6,063 bases of DNA from Anaerolineae bacterium (GTDB lineage: Bacteria > Chloroflexota > Anaerolineae > B4-G1 > SLSP01). Where the stretch lies: contig JAFGNI010000481.1 of the NCBI GenBank assembly GCA_016927095.1, positions 1 through 6,063 on the forward strand. The letters run 5' to 3'. The translations under genes were made by a program, and so were the position numbers. Positions 1-5,152 of the stretch are shown here, piece by piece; position 1 is the first letter of the stretch; each line of letters starts with the position of its first letter. The notes under the pieces are model-generated. The model was given only the letters and a program-made list of their open reading frames with translations, ran no database searches and was not told where the DNA came from.

Positions 1-14
1 GCGGGCGGTATCAT

Positions 15-254
15 GTGCCCACCGTCGCGCTTGAGCTGCGTTTGATCACGGAGCTCTACCGCAACCGCCCCGACCGTTACGGCCCGCTGATCGCGCACCT
101 GCGGTCGCGTGGCTGTGACCTAGACTTCATCCGCCGGGGCATCGCGATGGGGCAGTTACCCGAGGCCCTTCGGCAAGATGTCCTCGACCAGCTCAAGGGC
201 GCCCCGGCCCAGGCTGTGGCCTACCAGGGGCACGGGCATCCCAAGACGTCCTGA
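15..254 (+). CDS. Hypothetical protein, small, possibly 5'-partial
   Basis: I do not recognise this 79-residue protein. It is mostly charged and helical in character (ELRLITELYRNRPDRYG near the start, LPEALRQDVLDQLKG near residues 48-62) and ends in a Gly/His-rich tail. It has no signal peptide, membrane segment, Cys/His metal site or familiar motif. The GTG at 15 gives a plausible start (VPTVALELRL), but only 14 bases lie upstream, no convincing ribosome binding site is visible, and the frame stays open to the window edge, so the protein could be longer. Its TGA (252-254) lies just before the truncated acetyltransferase on the same strand, suggesting the two were co-transcribed. Codon use resembles its neighbours. 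Being a real gene is likely from composition and spacing; function is unknown. Confidence 0.55.
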   Translation: MPTVALELRLITELYRNRPDRYGPLIAHLRSRGCDLDFIRRGIAMGQLPEALRQDVLDQLKGAPAQAVAYQGHGHPKTS

Positions 255-292
255 GACTCAAAGAGCAGACAATCTTTCTTCGCGGAGATCGC

Positions 293-529
293 GTGGTCCT
301 GCGACCGCTGACTGAGCAGGACTGGGACCTCCTCCTGCGATGGAACAGCGATCCCGAAGTGCTCTACGATGCCGAGGATGACGATGTGAGCGCCTACACG
401 CTCGAGGAGATCCAGGGTATCTACCGTGGCGTTTCACAGACGGCTTTCTGCTTCGTCATTGAGGCTGGCGGCACACCCATCGGTGAGTGTTGGTTACAAC
501 AGATGAACCTCGCCCGCCTCGTCCTGTAG
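293..529 (+). CDS. GNAT family N-acetyltransferase, N-terminal fragment (truncated, probably inactive)
   Basis: The N-terminal half of a RimJ/AAC(6')-like GNAT acetyltransferase, a family that moves acetyl from acetyl-CoA to an amine. Visible family features are the opening strand VVLRPLTEQDWDLLLRWN (residues 2-19), the acidic stretch after DPEVLYDAEDDD, and the strand FCFVIEAGGTPIGECWLQ (about 52-69). The reading frame then ends with LARLVL and a stop. A full member is about 170-180 residues; the acetyl-CoA-binding motif A (R/Q-x-x-G-x-G/A) is absent, so this piece should not be catalytic. The GTG at 293 has a GGAG at 284-287, but the in-frame codons just upstream read IFLRGDR, which is typical family N-terminus, so the original start may lie upstream at a non-standard codon (CTG 251 or ATC 272). 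The last ~36 bases overlap the antisense S9 peptidase fragment. No continuation is found in any frame after 529. Family identity is firm; the cause of truncation is uncertain. Confidence 0.75.
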   Translation: MVLRPLTEQDWDLLLRWNSDPEVLYDAEDDDVSAYTLEEIQGIYRGVSQTAFCFVIEAGGTPIGECWLQQMNLARLVL

Positions 530-763
530 GTAGATCAACTCGTCTGGCCTGTGCGTCCACAGGTAGATGTGAATACCGCTGCCCGCATCGTGCGTCACGG
601 GACGCGCCTGACCGGGGGCGTCGCGCGGTCCAACCCAAACGTTCAGCACGCCGTCCAGGGGCGCCAGAAAAGAGATGTACTGCCCATCCGGGCTCAACTG
701 CACCGAGGTGCGGTCGGGATTGTCAAAGAAGACCCTCCGCGGAATCAGCGGCACTTCGCACAT
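494..763 (-). CDS. S9 family peptidase (prolyl oligopeptidase-like), N-terminal fragment
   Basis: The first 89 codons of an S9-family serine peptidase gene. These enzymes have an N-terminal beta-propeller and a C-terminal alpha/beta-hydrolase domain; only the first propeller blades are here. Motifs are LIPRRVFFDN (6-15), the blade LSPDGQYISFLAP (23-35), LNVWV (40-44), and HIYLW...DELIYLQDEAGE (65-85). Full members are about 600-700 residues, so the catalytic Ser-Asp-His domain is missing. The ATG at 763 is chosen because AAGGAGGG (770-777) sits 6 nt upstream; the longer open frame to 880 lacks coding character and crosses the inverted repeat. After DEAGE the frame leaves the family pattern (VHLL then stop) because it enters antisense acetyltransferase sequence. 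It has its own candidate promoter, so the 5' end looks intact. No activity is expected. Confidence 0.72.
   Translation of the reverse strand: MCEVPLIPRRVFFDNPDRTSVQLSPDGQYISFLAPLDGVLNVWVGPRDAPGQARPVTHDAGSGIHIYLWTHRPDELIYLQDEAGEVHLL
506..526. other. Breakpoint joining two truncated convergent genes
   Basis: Reading rightward, the acetyltransferase keeps its family pattern up to about the Asn-Leu codons at 506-511. Reading leftward on the minus strand, the peptidase keeps its pattern up to about 509-523 (DEAGE). Both patterns fail within the same ~20 bases, so the sequences on either side were not originally adjacent. The GC-rich bases at 509-523 can be read as plausible codons of both genes, which fits a join at short shared sequence. 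It is either a deletion in the genome or a chimeric assembly join. Confidence 0.6.
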
Positions 764-769
764 CGTCGT

Positions 770-777
770 CCCTCCTT
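770..777 (-). promoter_or_regulatory. Strong ribosome binding site of the S9 peptidase fragment
   Basis: On the minus strand this reads AAGGAGGG, a near-perfect anti-16S match, 6 nt before the ATG at 763. It fixes the peptidase start and argues against the longer open frame that continues to 880. Confidence 0.8.
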
Positions 778-814
778 GGGCTAGAATGGCATCTTGCGAC
801 CTGACACGGCTTCC

Positions 815-820
815 ATCATA
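815..820 (-). promoter_or_regulatory. Candidate -10 box (TATGAT) for the S9 peptidase
   Basis: The minus strand reads TATGAT at 820-815, one base from the TATAAT consensus and preceded by TG at one base's distance. It lies about 52 nt before the ATG at 763, leaving room for a short leader with the ribosome binding site. No good TTGACA-like -35 is seen at 16-18 nt, so recognition would depend on the -10 region or an activator. It is one of the few AT-rich patches in this GC-rich window. Confidence 0.35.
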
Positions 821-861
821 ACATGGAATCCAGCATGGGATCCACGAGTAACTGGGGCGGA

Positions 862-912
862 ACCTTCCGGGAAGCGCCAAACTAGCCGCAGGTTAGCCGC
901 TTCCCGGAAGGT
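862..912. repeat. Perfect 15-bp inverted repeat; possible terminator or paired operator
   Basis: The arms at 862-876 (ACCTTCCGGGAAGCG) and 898-912 (CGCTTCCCGGAAGGT) are exact reverse complements separated by 21 nt. A few inner bases can extend the stem imperfectly. Transcribed from the acylase direction, the hairpin lies about 77 nt after the acylase stop, where a terminator would be expected, but no T-run follows on either strand. Each arm also contains its own short dyad CTTCCSGGAAG (864-874 and 900-910; S is G or C), with centres 36 nt apart, so the pair could equally be two protein-binding sites upstream of the peptidase promoter. The repeat is certain; its role is not. Confidence 0.7.
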
Positions 913-988
913 GTCCTAGTGCTCAATGCGATTGCGGCGGATCCACTCCTCCCGCAACTGACACATGAACCGCTGCGCTGGTCCCACC

Positions 989-3388
989 TCACGGCACCAG
1001 CCGCAGCTTGTGGACCGTCGCGACCCCAACGTCCTCCCGGGTGTACAGCATCGGGTGGTAGGCGCCCTCGAACCACGCGTCGATCTGATCGGCGTAGTGC
1101 GGGCTGCCCAGCCTGCCGGACTGTCCCGGCAGCAGCACGCTTCTGGACCTGCGCAGGTCGCGAAGGTCCACGATCATCCGGTAGACAGGGCCGACGACGT
1201 GTTGGCCCTCGACACTGTCGCGCCCGCTGCCGGTGGCCCAGACGGTGCCGCCGTCACCGCCCAAGGGATAGGGGCCGCGATTGAGGACACGATCCAGGGG
1301 AGAGACGGCACCGAGCCGGTGGTGGAGGGTGAGCGTGTGAAGCTTGCCCCACGACCAAGCCTGCATCTCCCCACCGAGTTCATCGCGCAGGAAGCTGATG
1401 GTCCGGCGCAGCGCTTCGCGCGTGCAGGCGTCACGCCCTTCGCATCCCTCGAACCAGAATCCATCGGGCTCCTGCAGGACGCGTTCCAGCCACTCCCAAC
1501 TCCGCTCACCGAACATGCTCCCGCCCTGCAGGCCCGGCGTCGGGCCTTTGCCCGCGACGCGAACCGCGAGGTCGCCTATGCGCGGCGCCAGCAGGAGACG
1601 GATCATCTCGCGGACGAAGACCTCGTAGATCGCCGCCGCCGGACTCCCGGCAGACAGCGTGCCGTCCCAACCGCGCATCAGCCTCACCACCGCGTCCATT
1701 TCTGGGTCCTTGCCGTCCACCGGCAGCGATCCCAGGAACCGTGCCATATTGCGGGCGTGGGGTGACAGCTGGTCCACATGTATGCGCTCGACGTCCGCTA
1801 GACCGGCCTGGCTCTGCGCCGTGATCAACTCAACGATACGTTGGGCCCGGTCGCCGATGCAGTAGTCGTTGCCCAACCAGTGCGGGTAGCTATCATTGAC
1901 GACGCGGTTGTTGGCATTCACCACATAACCGGTCGGGGGATTGAGCACGTGGGGGAGCTCGTCAAAGGGGATGTACCGCTCCCATTCATAGGCACCGTCC
2001 CAACCGGGAACGGGCACGCGACCGTCGCCCTTGGCGCGGATGGGTATCTTGCCGGGTAGGCTGTAGGCTACGTTGCCCTGCGTGTCGGCGTAGGTCACAT
2101 TCTGAATCGGCGCCGACCAAAGACGCAGCGCCTCCCGGAAGTCGTTACAGTCCGTTGCATGGTTCATCCGGTAGAGCGCCCACATCAGCGCGTCGGGTTC
2201 CAAGGAGGTCCAGCGCAGCGCCAGCGGTGCGTCCCCGGCAAGGTCACCTGCCAGGCTGTTGATCACGGGACCGTGGCGTGTCACGATCACCTCTTCGGTG
2301 ACGGTCTCACCGCCCCTGACGCGTATCTCCTCGTGGACGACCTCCGCCTCCTCCCACGCGCCGCGATACACGACCTGCACGCGCCCGTCATCGGTGCGGC
2401 GGAGACGCTCAATGTAGAGGTCCTGGACATCAGAGAAGCCATTGGTGAAACCCCAGGCCACGTGTCCGTTGTGCCCGCTCACAATGCCCGGCACGCCCGG
2501 GAAGGTGATGCCGGTCAGGTTGACGTCGCCGGCGACGAGATGGTTCTCATACCAGATGGCGGGCAGCTCCAGGCCCAGATGCATGTCGTTGGCCAGCAAG
2601 GGCGCGCCCGTCGCCGAGCGCTCGGGACCGATGGCCCAGCAGTTGCTCCCCACCCCGTCCAGCGCCGAGGGACCCGTGAAGGGACGCGCGGCATCGGCCC
2701 GGCTCAGTGCTGTATCCCCGGCACTCCTGCCACCCGCGCACCCCGCGTCGATGTCCTGCGGGATGATGAAGGGGCAGCGATCCAGGTTGTCTGGCTCCAG
2801 CTCAGCCGCACGCTCGGCACCGATGCGGTCGATGAGGCGCTGCCGCAGCAATTCGGCCTCCCAGTTGACCGACAGGCTCCAGGACATCATCTTGCCCCAG
2901 GAGATCGAGTCCACCGGCTCCCAGGGCTCCGGACGATACCGCAGGAGCAGGAACTCGAGGGGCAGCCTTTCCTCCGCGATGCCAGCGTTCACACCGGCAG
3001 CGTAGGCCTCAAGCAATGAGCGCATCTCCGCCGGCAACGCCGCGGCCTCCTGCTCAGCGACGTGCCGCATCCGCAGCGTGCGGAGCCAGCGGTCGGCCTG
3101 TAGGGCTCTGTCCCCGAGCACCTCGGCGAGCCGCCCTGCCACCAACCGCCGGTTAAAATCCATCTGCCAGAGGCGGTCCTGGGCGTGGACGAAGCCCTGA
3201 GCGAAGAAGAGGTCGCGCTCTGTCGCGGCGTAGATGTGGGGAACGCCCCAGCGATCGCGAAGCACGTCAACGGGCTTCTCTAGTCCGTTGACGTGCCGCT
3301 CGCCATCGACAGTGGGCAGCCGGCGACGGCTAAACCAGGTCATGCTGAGACGGGCGATATAGCCCACCAACGATTGCCACCATACCAA
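989..3388 (-). CDS. Penicillin acylase family protein (Ntn hydrolase, N-acyl amide amidohydrolase)
   Basis: A 799-residue member of the penicillin amidase (S45) family. These enzymes cleave amide bonds of N-acylated compounds such as beta-lactam side chains or acyl-homoserine lactones, after the precursor cuts itself into alpha and beta chains. Visible features in order: alpha-chain core KPVDVLRDRWGVPHIYA (38-54) and FAQGFVHAQDRLWQMD (62-77); a Gly/Ala-rich linker (about 212-246); cleavage site G247/S248 in GVGSNCWAIGP, Ser248 being the N-terminal nucleophile; HNGHVAWGFTN (306-316); TRHGPVI (370-376); QNVTYADTQGNVAY (429-442), where Asn430 matches the oxyanion-hole Asn of E. coli penicillin G acylase; NPPTGYVVNANNR (483-495); WGKLHTLTLHHRLG (680-693); and PGQSG followed by SPHYADQ near 754-768. 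Length is normal and the frame intact. The TTG at 3388 is chosen because GGAAGGAG (3397-3404) ends 8 nt upstream; ATG 3343 would drop 15 residues. The N-terminus has no clear signal peptide. It lies 70 nt after the nucleosidase gene. Family is near certain; substrate is unknown. Confidence 0.93.
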   Translation of the reverse strand: MVWWQSLVGYIARLSMTWFSRRRLPTVDGERHVNGLEKPVDVLRDRWGVPHIYAATERDLFFAQGFVHAQDRLWQMDFNRRLVAGRLAEVLGDRALQADRWLRTLRMRHVAEQEAAALPAEMRSLLEAYAAGVNAGIAEERLPLEFLLLRYRPEPWEPVDSISWGKMMSWSLSVNWEAELLRQRLIDRIGAERAAELEPDNLDRCPFIIPQDIDAGCAGGRSAGDTALSRADAARPFTGPSALDGVGSNCWAIGPERSATGAPLLANDMHLGLELPAIWYENHLVAGDVNLTGITFPGVPGIVSGHNGHVAWGFTNGFSDVQDLYIERLRRTDDGRVQVVYRGAWEEAEVVHEEIRVRGGETVTEEVIVTRHGPVINSLAGDLAGDAPLALRWTSLEPDALMWALYRMNHATDCNDFREALRLWSAPIQNVTYADTQGNVAYSLPGKIPIRAKGDGRVPVPGWDGAYEWERYIPFDELPHVLNPPTGYVVNANNRVVNDSYPHWLGNDYCIGDRAQRIVELITAQSQAGLADVERIHVDQLSPHARNMARFLGSLPVDGKDPEMDAVVRLMRGWDGTLSAGSPAAAIYEVFVREMIRLLLAPRIGDLAVRVAGKGPTPGLQGGSMFGERSWEWLERVLQEPDGFWFEGCEGRDACTREALRRTISFLRDELGGEMQAWSWGKLHTLTLHHRLGAVSPLDRVLNRGPYPLGGDGGTVWATGSGRDSVEGQHVVGPVYRMIVDLRDLRRSRSVLLPGQSGRLGSPHYADQIDAWFEGAYHPMLYTREDVGVATVHKLRLVP

Positions 3389-3396
3389 AGAGGATA

Positions 3397-3404
3397 CTCC
3401 TTCC
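3397..3404 (-). promoter_or_regulatory. Ribosome binding site deciding a TTG start for the acylase
   Basis: The minus strand reads GGAAGGAG, with 8 nt between its end and the TTG at 3388. No other in-frame start (GTG in SLVGY, ATG 3343, or the far-upstream open frame) has a comparable site. An ATG 11 nt downstream of the TTG, in another frame, opens only 17 codons and can be dismissed. Confidence 0.75.
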
Positions 3405-3414
3405 GGGTTTTGGC

Positions 3415-3449
3415 GTCGGATCGTACCAGAAGAACTACGGGTATCCGAC
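3415..3449 (-). promoter_or_regulatory. Intercistronic hairpin between nucleosidase and acylase
   Basis: The arms ATCCGAC (3443-3449) and GTCGGAT (3415-3421) pair perfectly over 7 bp. Three further pairs (ACC with GGT) continue inside after a 3-nt bulge, leaving a 12-nt loop. The stem fills most of the 70-nt gap between the nucleosidase stop (3459) and the acylase ribosome binding site (3397-3404), but leaves that site free. There is no T-run, so it is not a classical terminator. It could shield the upstream message end or tune acylase expression; chance formation is possible in GC-rich DNA. Confidence 0.35.
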
Positions 3450-3458
3450 TGCCCCGCG

Positions 3459-4406
3459 TCACTCCGAGGCGGCCCTTGCCGCCCAGATCTCCAGGAATGC
3501 CTCGACCGCAGCGGCGGAGTTGTCTGCCGCGAGCGCCAAGAACGTGCCCACTTCGTTGGCGCCGGATCCCCCACCTGCAAGGTCAGAAACCGATCGAAAG
3601 GCGATGTAGGGTACATCGTTGGCATAGGCCACGTGTGCCATGGCGGCGGTCTCCATGTCGGCGGCTTCCGCTTCGAAGGTAGCCCAGACCCAGGCCCGGT
3701 AGGCAGCGTTGTCCACGAAGGTGGGGCCACTGACGCCGTTACCACCGACGATCAGTGCCGGCTGCCTGCTGAGGCAGATGTTGCCAGATGTACAGCGGCT
3801 AAGCTCTACCGCACCGGCGACCTTGGCCGCCAGATCAAGCATCTCGTCGTCCGCCTCGAACCAGAACATCTCCTTGTCCGGGTGTGGCGTCTGCCCGCCT
3901 TGGGCAACCGCAACCGGCTGGGGGAACATCATCCCGAAGTTGCCGTGCGGTGCCTGATACCTCCCCGTATCCCATCCATCCACCGTCTCGCGAGCGAACA
4001 GCTGCTCCTGATACTGCGCCCATCGCTCCGGAACCACAACATCACCGATGGTGCAGTCGGGGTTGATGCCCCCCGCGATGCCCGAGTAGACGATGGCCAA
4101 GACGTTGAAGTGATCGAGAAGCGCCTGCGTCGTCATGGCAGCATTCACCATGCTCACACCGCTTGTGACAAAGACAACATCGGCGCCGGCGAGCTGCCCC
4201 GTGTAGTAGGTGCGACCATGGATGTTGTACTGTGCTGTGATCTGCGCCCTATCACGGAGCGCCTTGGACTCCGGCGGAAAGGCAGACATAACAGCGATGC
4301 GGGCGACAGGATCAATGGGCGAACGTTGCACCCTCTCTGGCGCCGCGCATCCCGCTGGAAAGAGCAGCCACACCAGACAGGCAATGAGTATGGAAACTCG
4401 CTTCAC
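3459..4406 (-). CDS. Predicted lipoprotein nucleosidase, MTA/SAH nucleosidase-like (phosphorylase superfamily)
   Basis: A 315-residue protein of the PNP_UDP_1 superfamily, closest in motifs to 5'-methylthioadenosine/S-adenosylhomocysteine nucleosidases, which hydrolyse the base-ribose bond. The first strand is RIAVMSAFPPESKAL (36-50), whose Glu46 is in the place of the catalytic Glu12 of E. coli MtnN. Then come YSGIAGGINPDCTIGDVVVP (108-127), SGPTFVDNAAYRAW (226-239), DMETAAMAHVAY with Glu252 (250-261; ribose-binding Glu174 in MtnN) and RSVSD with Asp275 (general acid Asp197 in MtnN). Unlike the cytosolic ~230-residue enzyme, it begins with MKRVSILIACLVWLLFPAGC, a signal peptide with a lipobox-like end at Cys20 (Pro at -3 is unusual), and carries an insert at about 140-215. 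The GTG at 4406 is chosen because GGAGG (4414-4418) lies 7 nt upstream and the signal peptide follows directly. Substrate could be another purine nucleoside. Fold is confident; export is well supported; exact reaction is inferred. Confidence 0.85.
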   Translation of the reverse strand: MKRVSILIACLVWLLFPAGCAAPERVQRSPIDPVARIAVMSAFPPESKALRDRAQITAQYNIHGRTYYTGQLAGADVVFVTSGVSMVNAAMTTQALLDHFNVLAIVYSGIAGGINPDCTIGDVVVPERWAQYQEQLFARETVDGWDTGRYQAPHGNFGMMFPQPVAVAQGGQTPHPDKEMFWFEADDEMLDLAAKVAGAVELSRCTSGNICLSRQPALIVGGNGVSGPTFVDNAAYRAWVWATFEAEAADMETAAMAHVAYANDVPYIAFRSVSDLAGGGSGANEVGTFLALAADNSAAAVEAFLEIWAARAASE

Positions 4407-4413
4407 AGTTGGC

Positions 4414-4418
4414 CCTCC
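4414..4418 (-). promoter_or_regulatory. Ribosome binding site deciding a GTG start for the nucleosidase
   Basis: The minus strand reads GGAGG 7 nt before the GTG at 4406. This selects the start that places the lysine/arginine-led signal peptide at the very N-terminus. The alternative TTG at 4439 would add 11 residues ahead of it and has no comparable site. Confidence 0.7.
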
Positions 4419-4431
4419 GGTCGTAGGATTC

Positions 4432-4493
4432 GCGCCCAAGAACGGCTACGCGAAGCAATGCGTCCGTGATCCGTCTGTGATACCACTTGGCGC
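4432..4493 (-). promoter_or_regulatory. Structured leader between HAD and nucleosidase genes
   Basis: The outer arms at 4486-4493 (minus strand GCGCCAAG) and 4432-4440 (CTTGGGCGC) pair with one bulged base. An inner stem joins CGGACGC (4460-4466) to GCGT-AG-CCG (4443-4451). The span also holds an 11-nt-period direct repeat, CGTCCGTGAT (4461-4470) and CGTCTGTGAT (4472-4481), written on the plus strand, with one mismatch. It occupies most of the 86-nt gap and begins at the HAD stop codon. It could be an RNA element or a small operator; I do not match it to a known riboswitch class, including the SAH riboswitch. Confidence 0.3.
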
Positions 4494-5152
4494 TATTTGG
4501 CAGTACCGTGCAAGGCGTAGGCCAGGATGTCACCGACGCCATAGAAGATCACCGTCGGGTCCGCCTTGCGGAGAGCAGACGTGTGATTGTAGCCCCACGT
4601 GACGGCACCGGCAGCGACACCGGCGGTCCGGGCAGCCTCGATGTCGCGAATCTCGTCGCCGACGTAGAGCGTGTGCGCAGCGGCGACACCACAGCGGCTC
4701 ATCACATGGCGGAGCTTGGCTGCCTTACCCAACCACGAGACGCCGCACTCGAAAGCGTCGATGAGAGCCGCCAGCTCCTCGCCCACAACCGCGCGGACAT
4801 TGGCCTCGGCGTTGGAGCTCACGATAGCGAGCAAGATGTTGTGATCCCAAAGGGCCCGGAGCATCTCAGGAACGCCGTCGAAGAGCGGGATGCGGTCGAT
4901 ATCGGCAGCCATCCGTCGGCGCACGTCCGCGCCGACAGCAGGGACCCGCCACATCGGGATGCCAAAGCGGCGAGAGACCTGGGTGGGACTGAGCCCGCGG
5001 AGCAGATGGACCTCCTCAGTGGTGGGTTGGGGAAACCCGTGGGCGTCGGCCACATCGTTGAGAATACTGAGCAACCAGGGAACCGAGTCTGCCAAGGTGC
5101 CATCGAAGTCAAAGATGGCCAGGCGTATGGCTGCGTCAGTCGACTTCGCCAT
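4493..5152 (-). CDS. HAD family hydrolase (phosphoglycolate phosphatase-like, HAD-IA)
   Basis: A complete 219-residue haloacid-dehalogenase-superfamily phosphatase, cytosolic and Mg-dependent by family. Motif I is FDFDGTLADS (14-23), with nucleophile Asp15 and general acid Asp17. Motif II is IVSSN (110-114), with Ser112. The motif III lysine is Lys143 or Lys146 in LGKAAKL, and motif IV is YVGDEIRDIEAARTAG (163-178) with Asp166 and Asp170. The helical cap between residues 22 and 90 makes it subclass I, like Gph; the C-terminal VTWGYN (184-189) is also typical of Gph-like members. Likely substrates are small phosphate monoesters, but this subclass is too broad to name one. Its ATG shares one base with the MFS stop (TGATG), implying translational coupling, and the nucleosidase gene starts 86 nt downstream. 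All catalytic residues are present. Family is certain; substrate is unknown. Confidence 0.92.
   Translation of the reverse strand: MAKSTDAAIRLAIFDFDGTLADSVPWLLSILNDVADAHGFPQPTTEEVHLLRGLSPTQVSRRFGIPMWRVPAVGADVRRRMAADIDRIPLFDGVPEMLRALWDHNILLAIVSSNAEANVRAVVGEELAALIDAFECGVSWLGKAAKLRHVMSRCGVAAAHTLYVGDEIRDIEAARTAGVAAGAVTWGYNHTSALRKADPTVIFYGVGDILAYALHGTAK

Noticed and set aside
529..804. Frameshifted continuation of the acetyltransferase on the plus strand
   Set aside because: None of the three plus frames after 529 shows acetyl-CoA-binding or other GNAT sequence; the region is the antisense of the peptidase.
764..880. N-terminal extension of the S9 peptidase frame
   Set aside because: It has no family similarity, runs through the -10 box and into the inverted repeat, and the ATG at 763 has an excellent ribosome binding site.
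862..912. Terminal inverted repeat of a mobile element
   Set aside because: The arms are only 21 nt apart with no transposase between or beside them and no visible target-site duplication.
916..987. A 23-codon minus-strand frame just after the acylase stop, ending REEWIRRNRIEH
   Set aside because: Its composition looks protein-like, but it is very short, lacks a ribosome binding site and matches nothing I recognise; it could be a worn gene remnant but cannot be supported.
965..1765. 266-residue plus-strand open frame antisense to the acylase
   Set aside because: It is a GC-driven shadow of the acylase reading frame with no domain pattern; the acylase on the other strand matches its family over its whole length.
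2159..3019. 286-residue plus-strand open frame antisense to the acylase
   Set aside because: Same reason: no recognisable motif, and it mirrors codons of the conserved acylase alpha/beta region.
3389..3745. Upstream open extension of the acylase frame (119 extra codons)
   Set aside because: It overlaps the nucleosidase coding region in another frame on the same strand, is rich in Pro/Arg/Trp/Ser without family sequence, and the strong ribosome binding site lies at its downstream end.
3633..4469. 278-residue plus-strand open frame antisense to the nucleosidase
   Set aside because: No family motif, and it lies opposite a gene whose catalytic motifs are intact.
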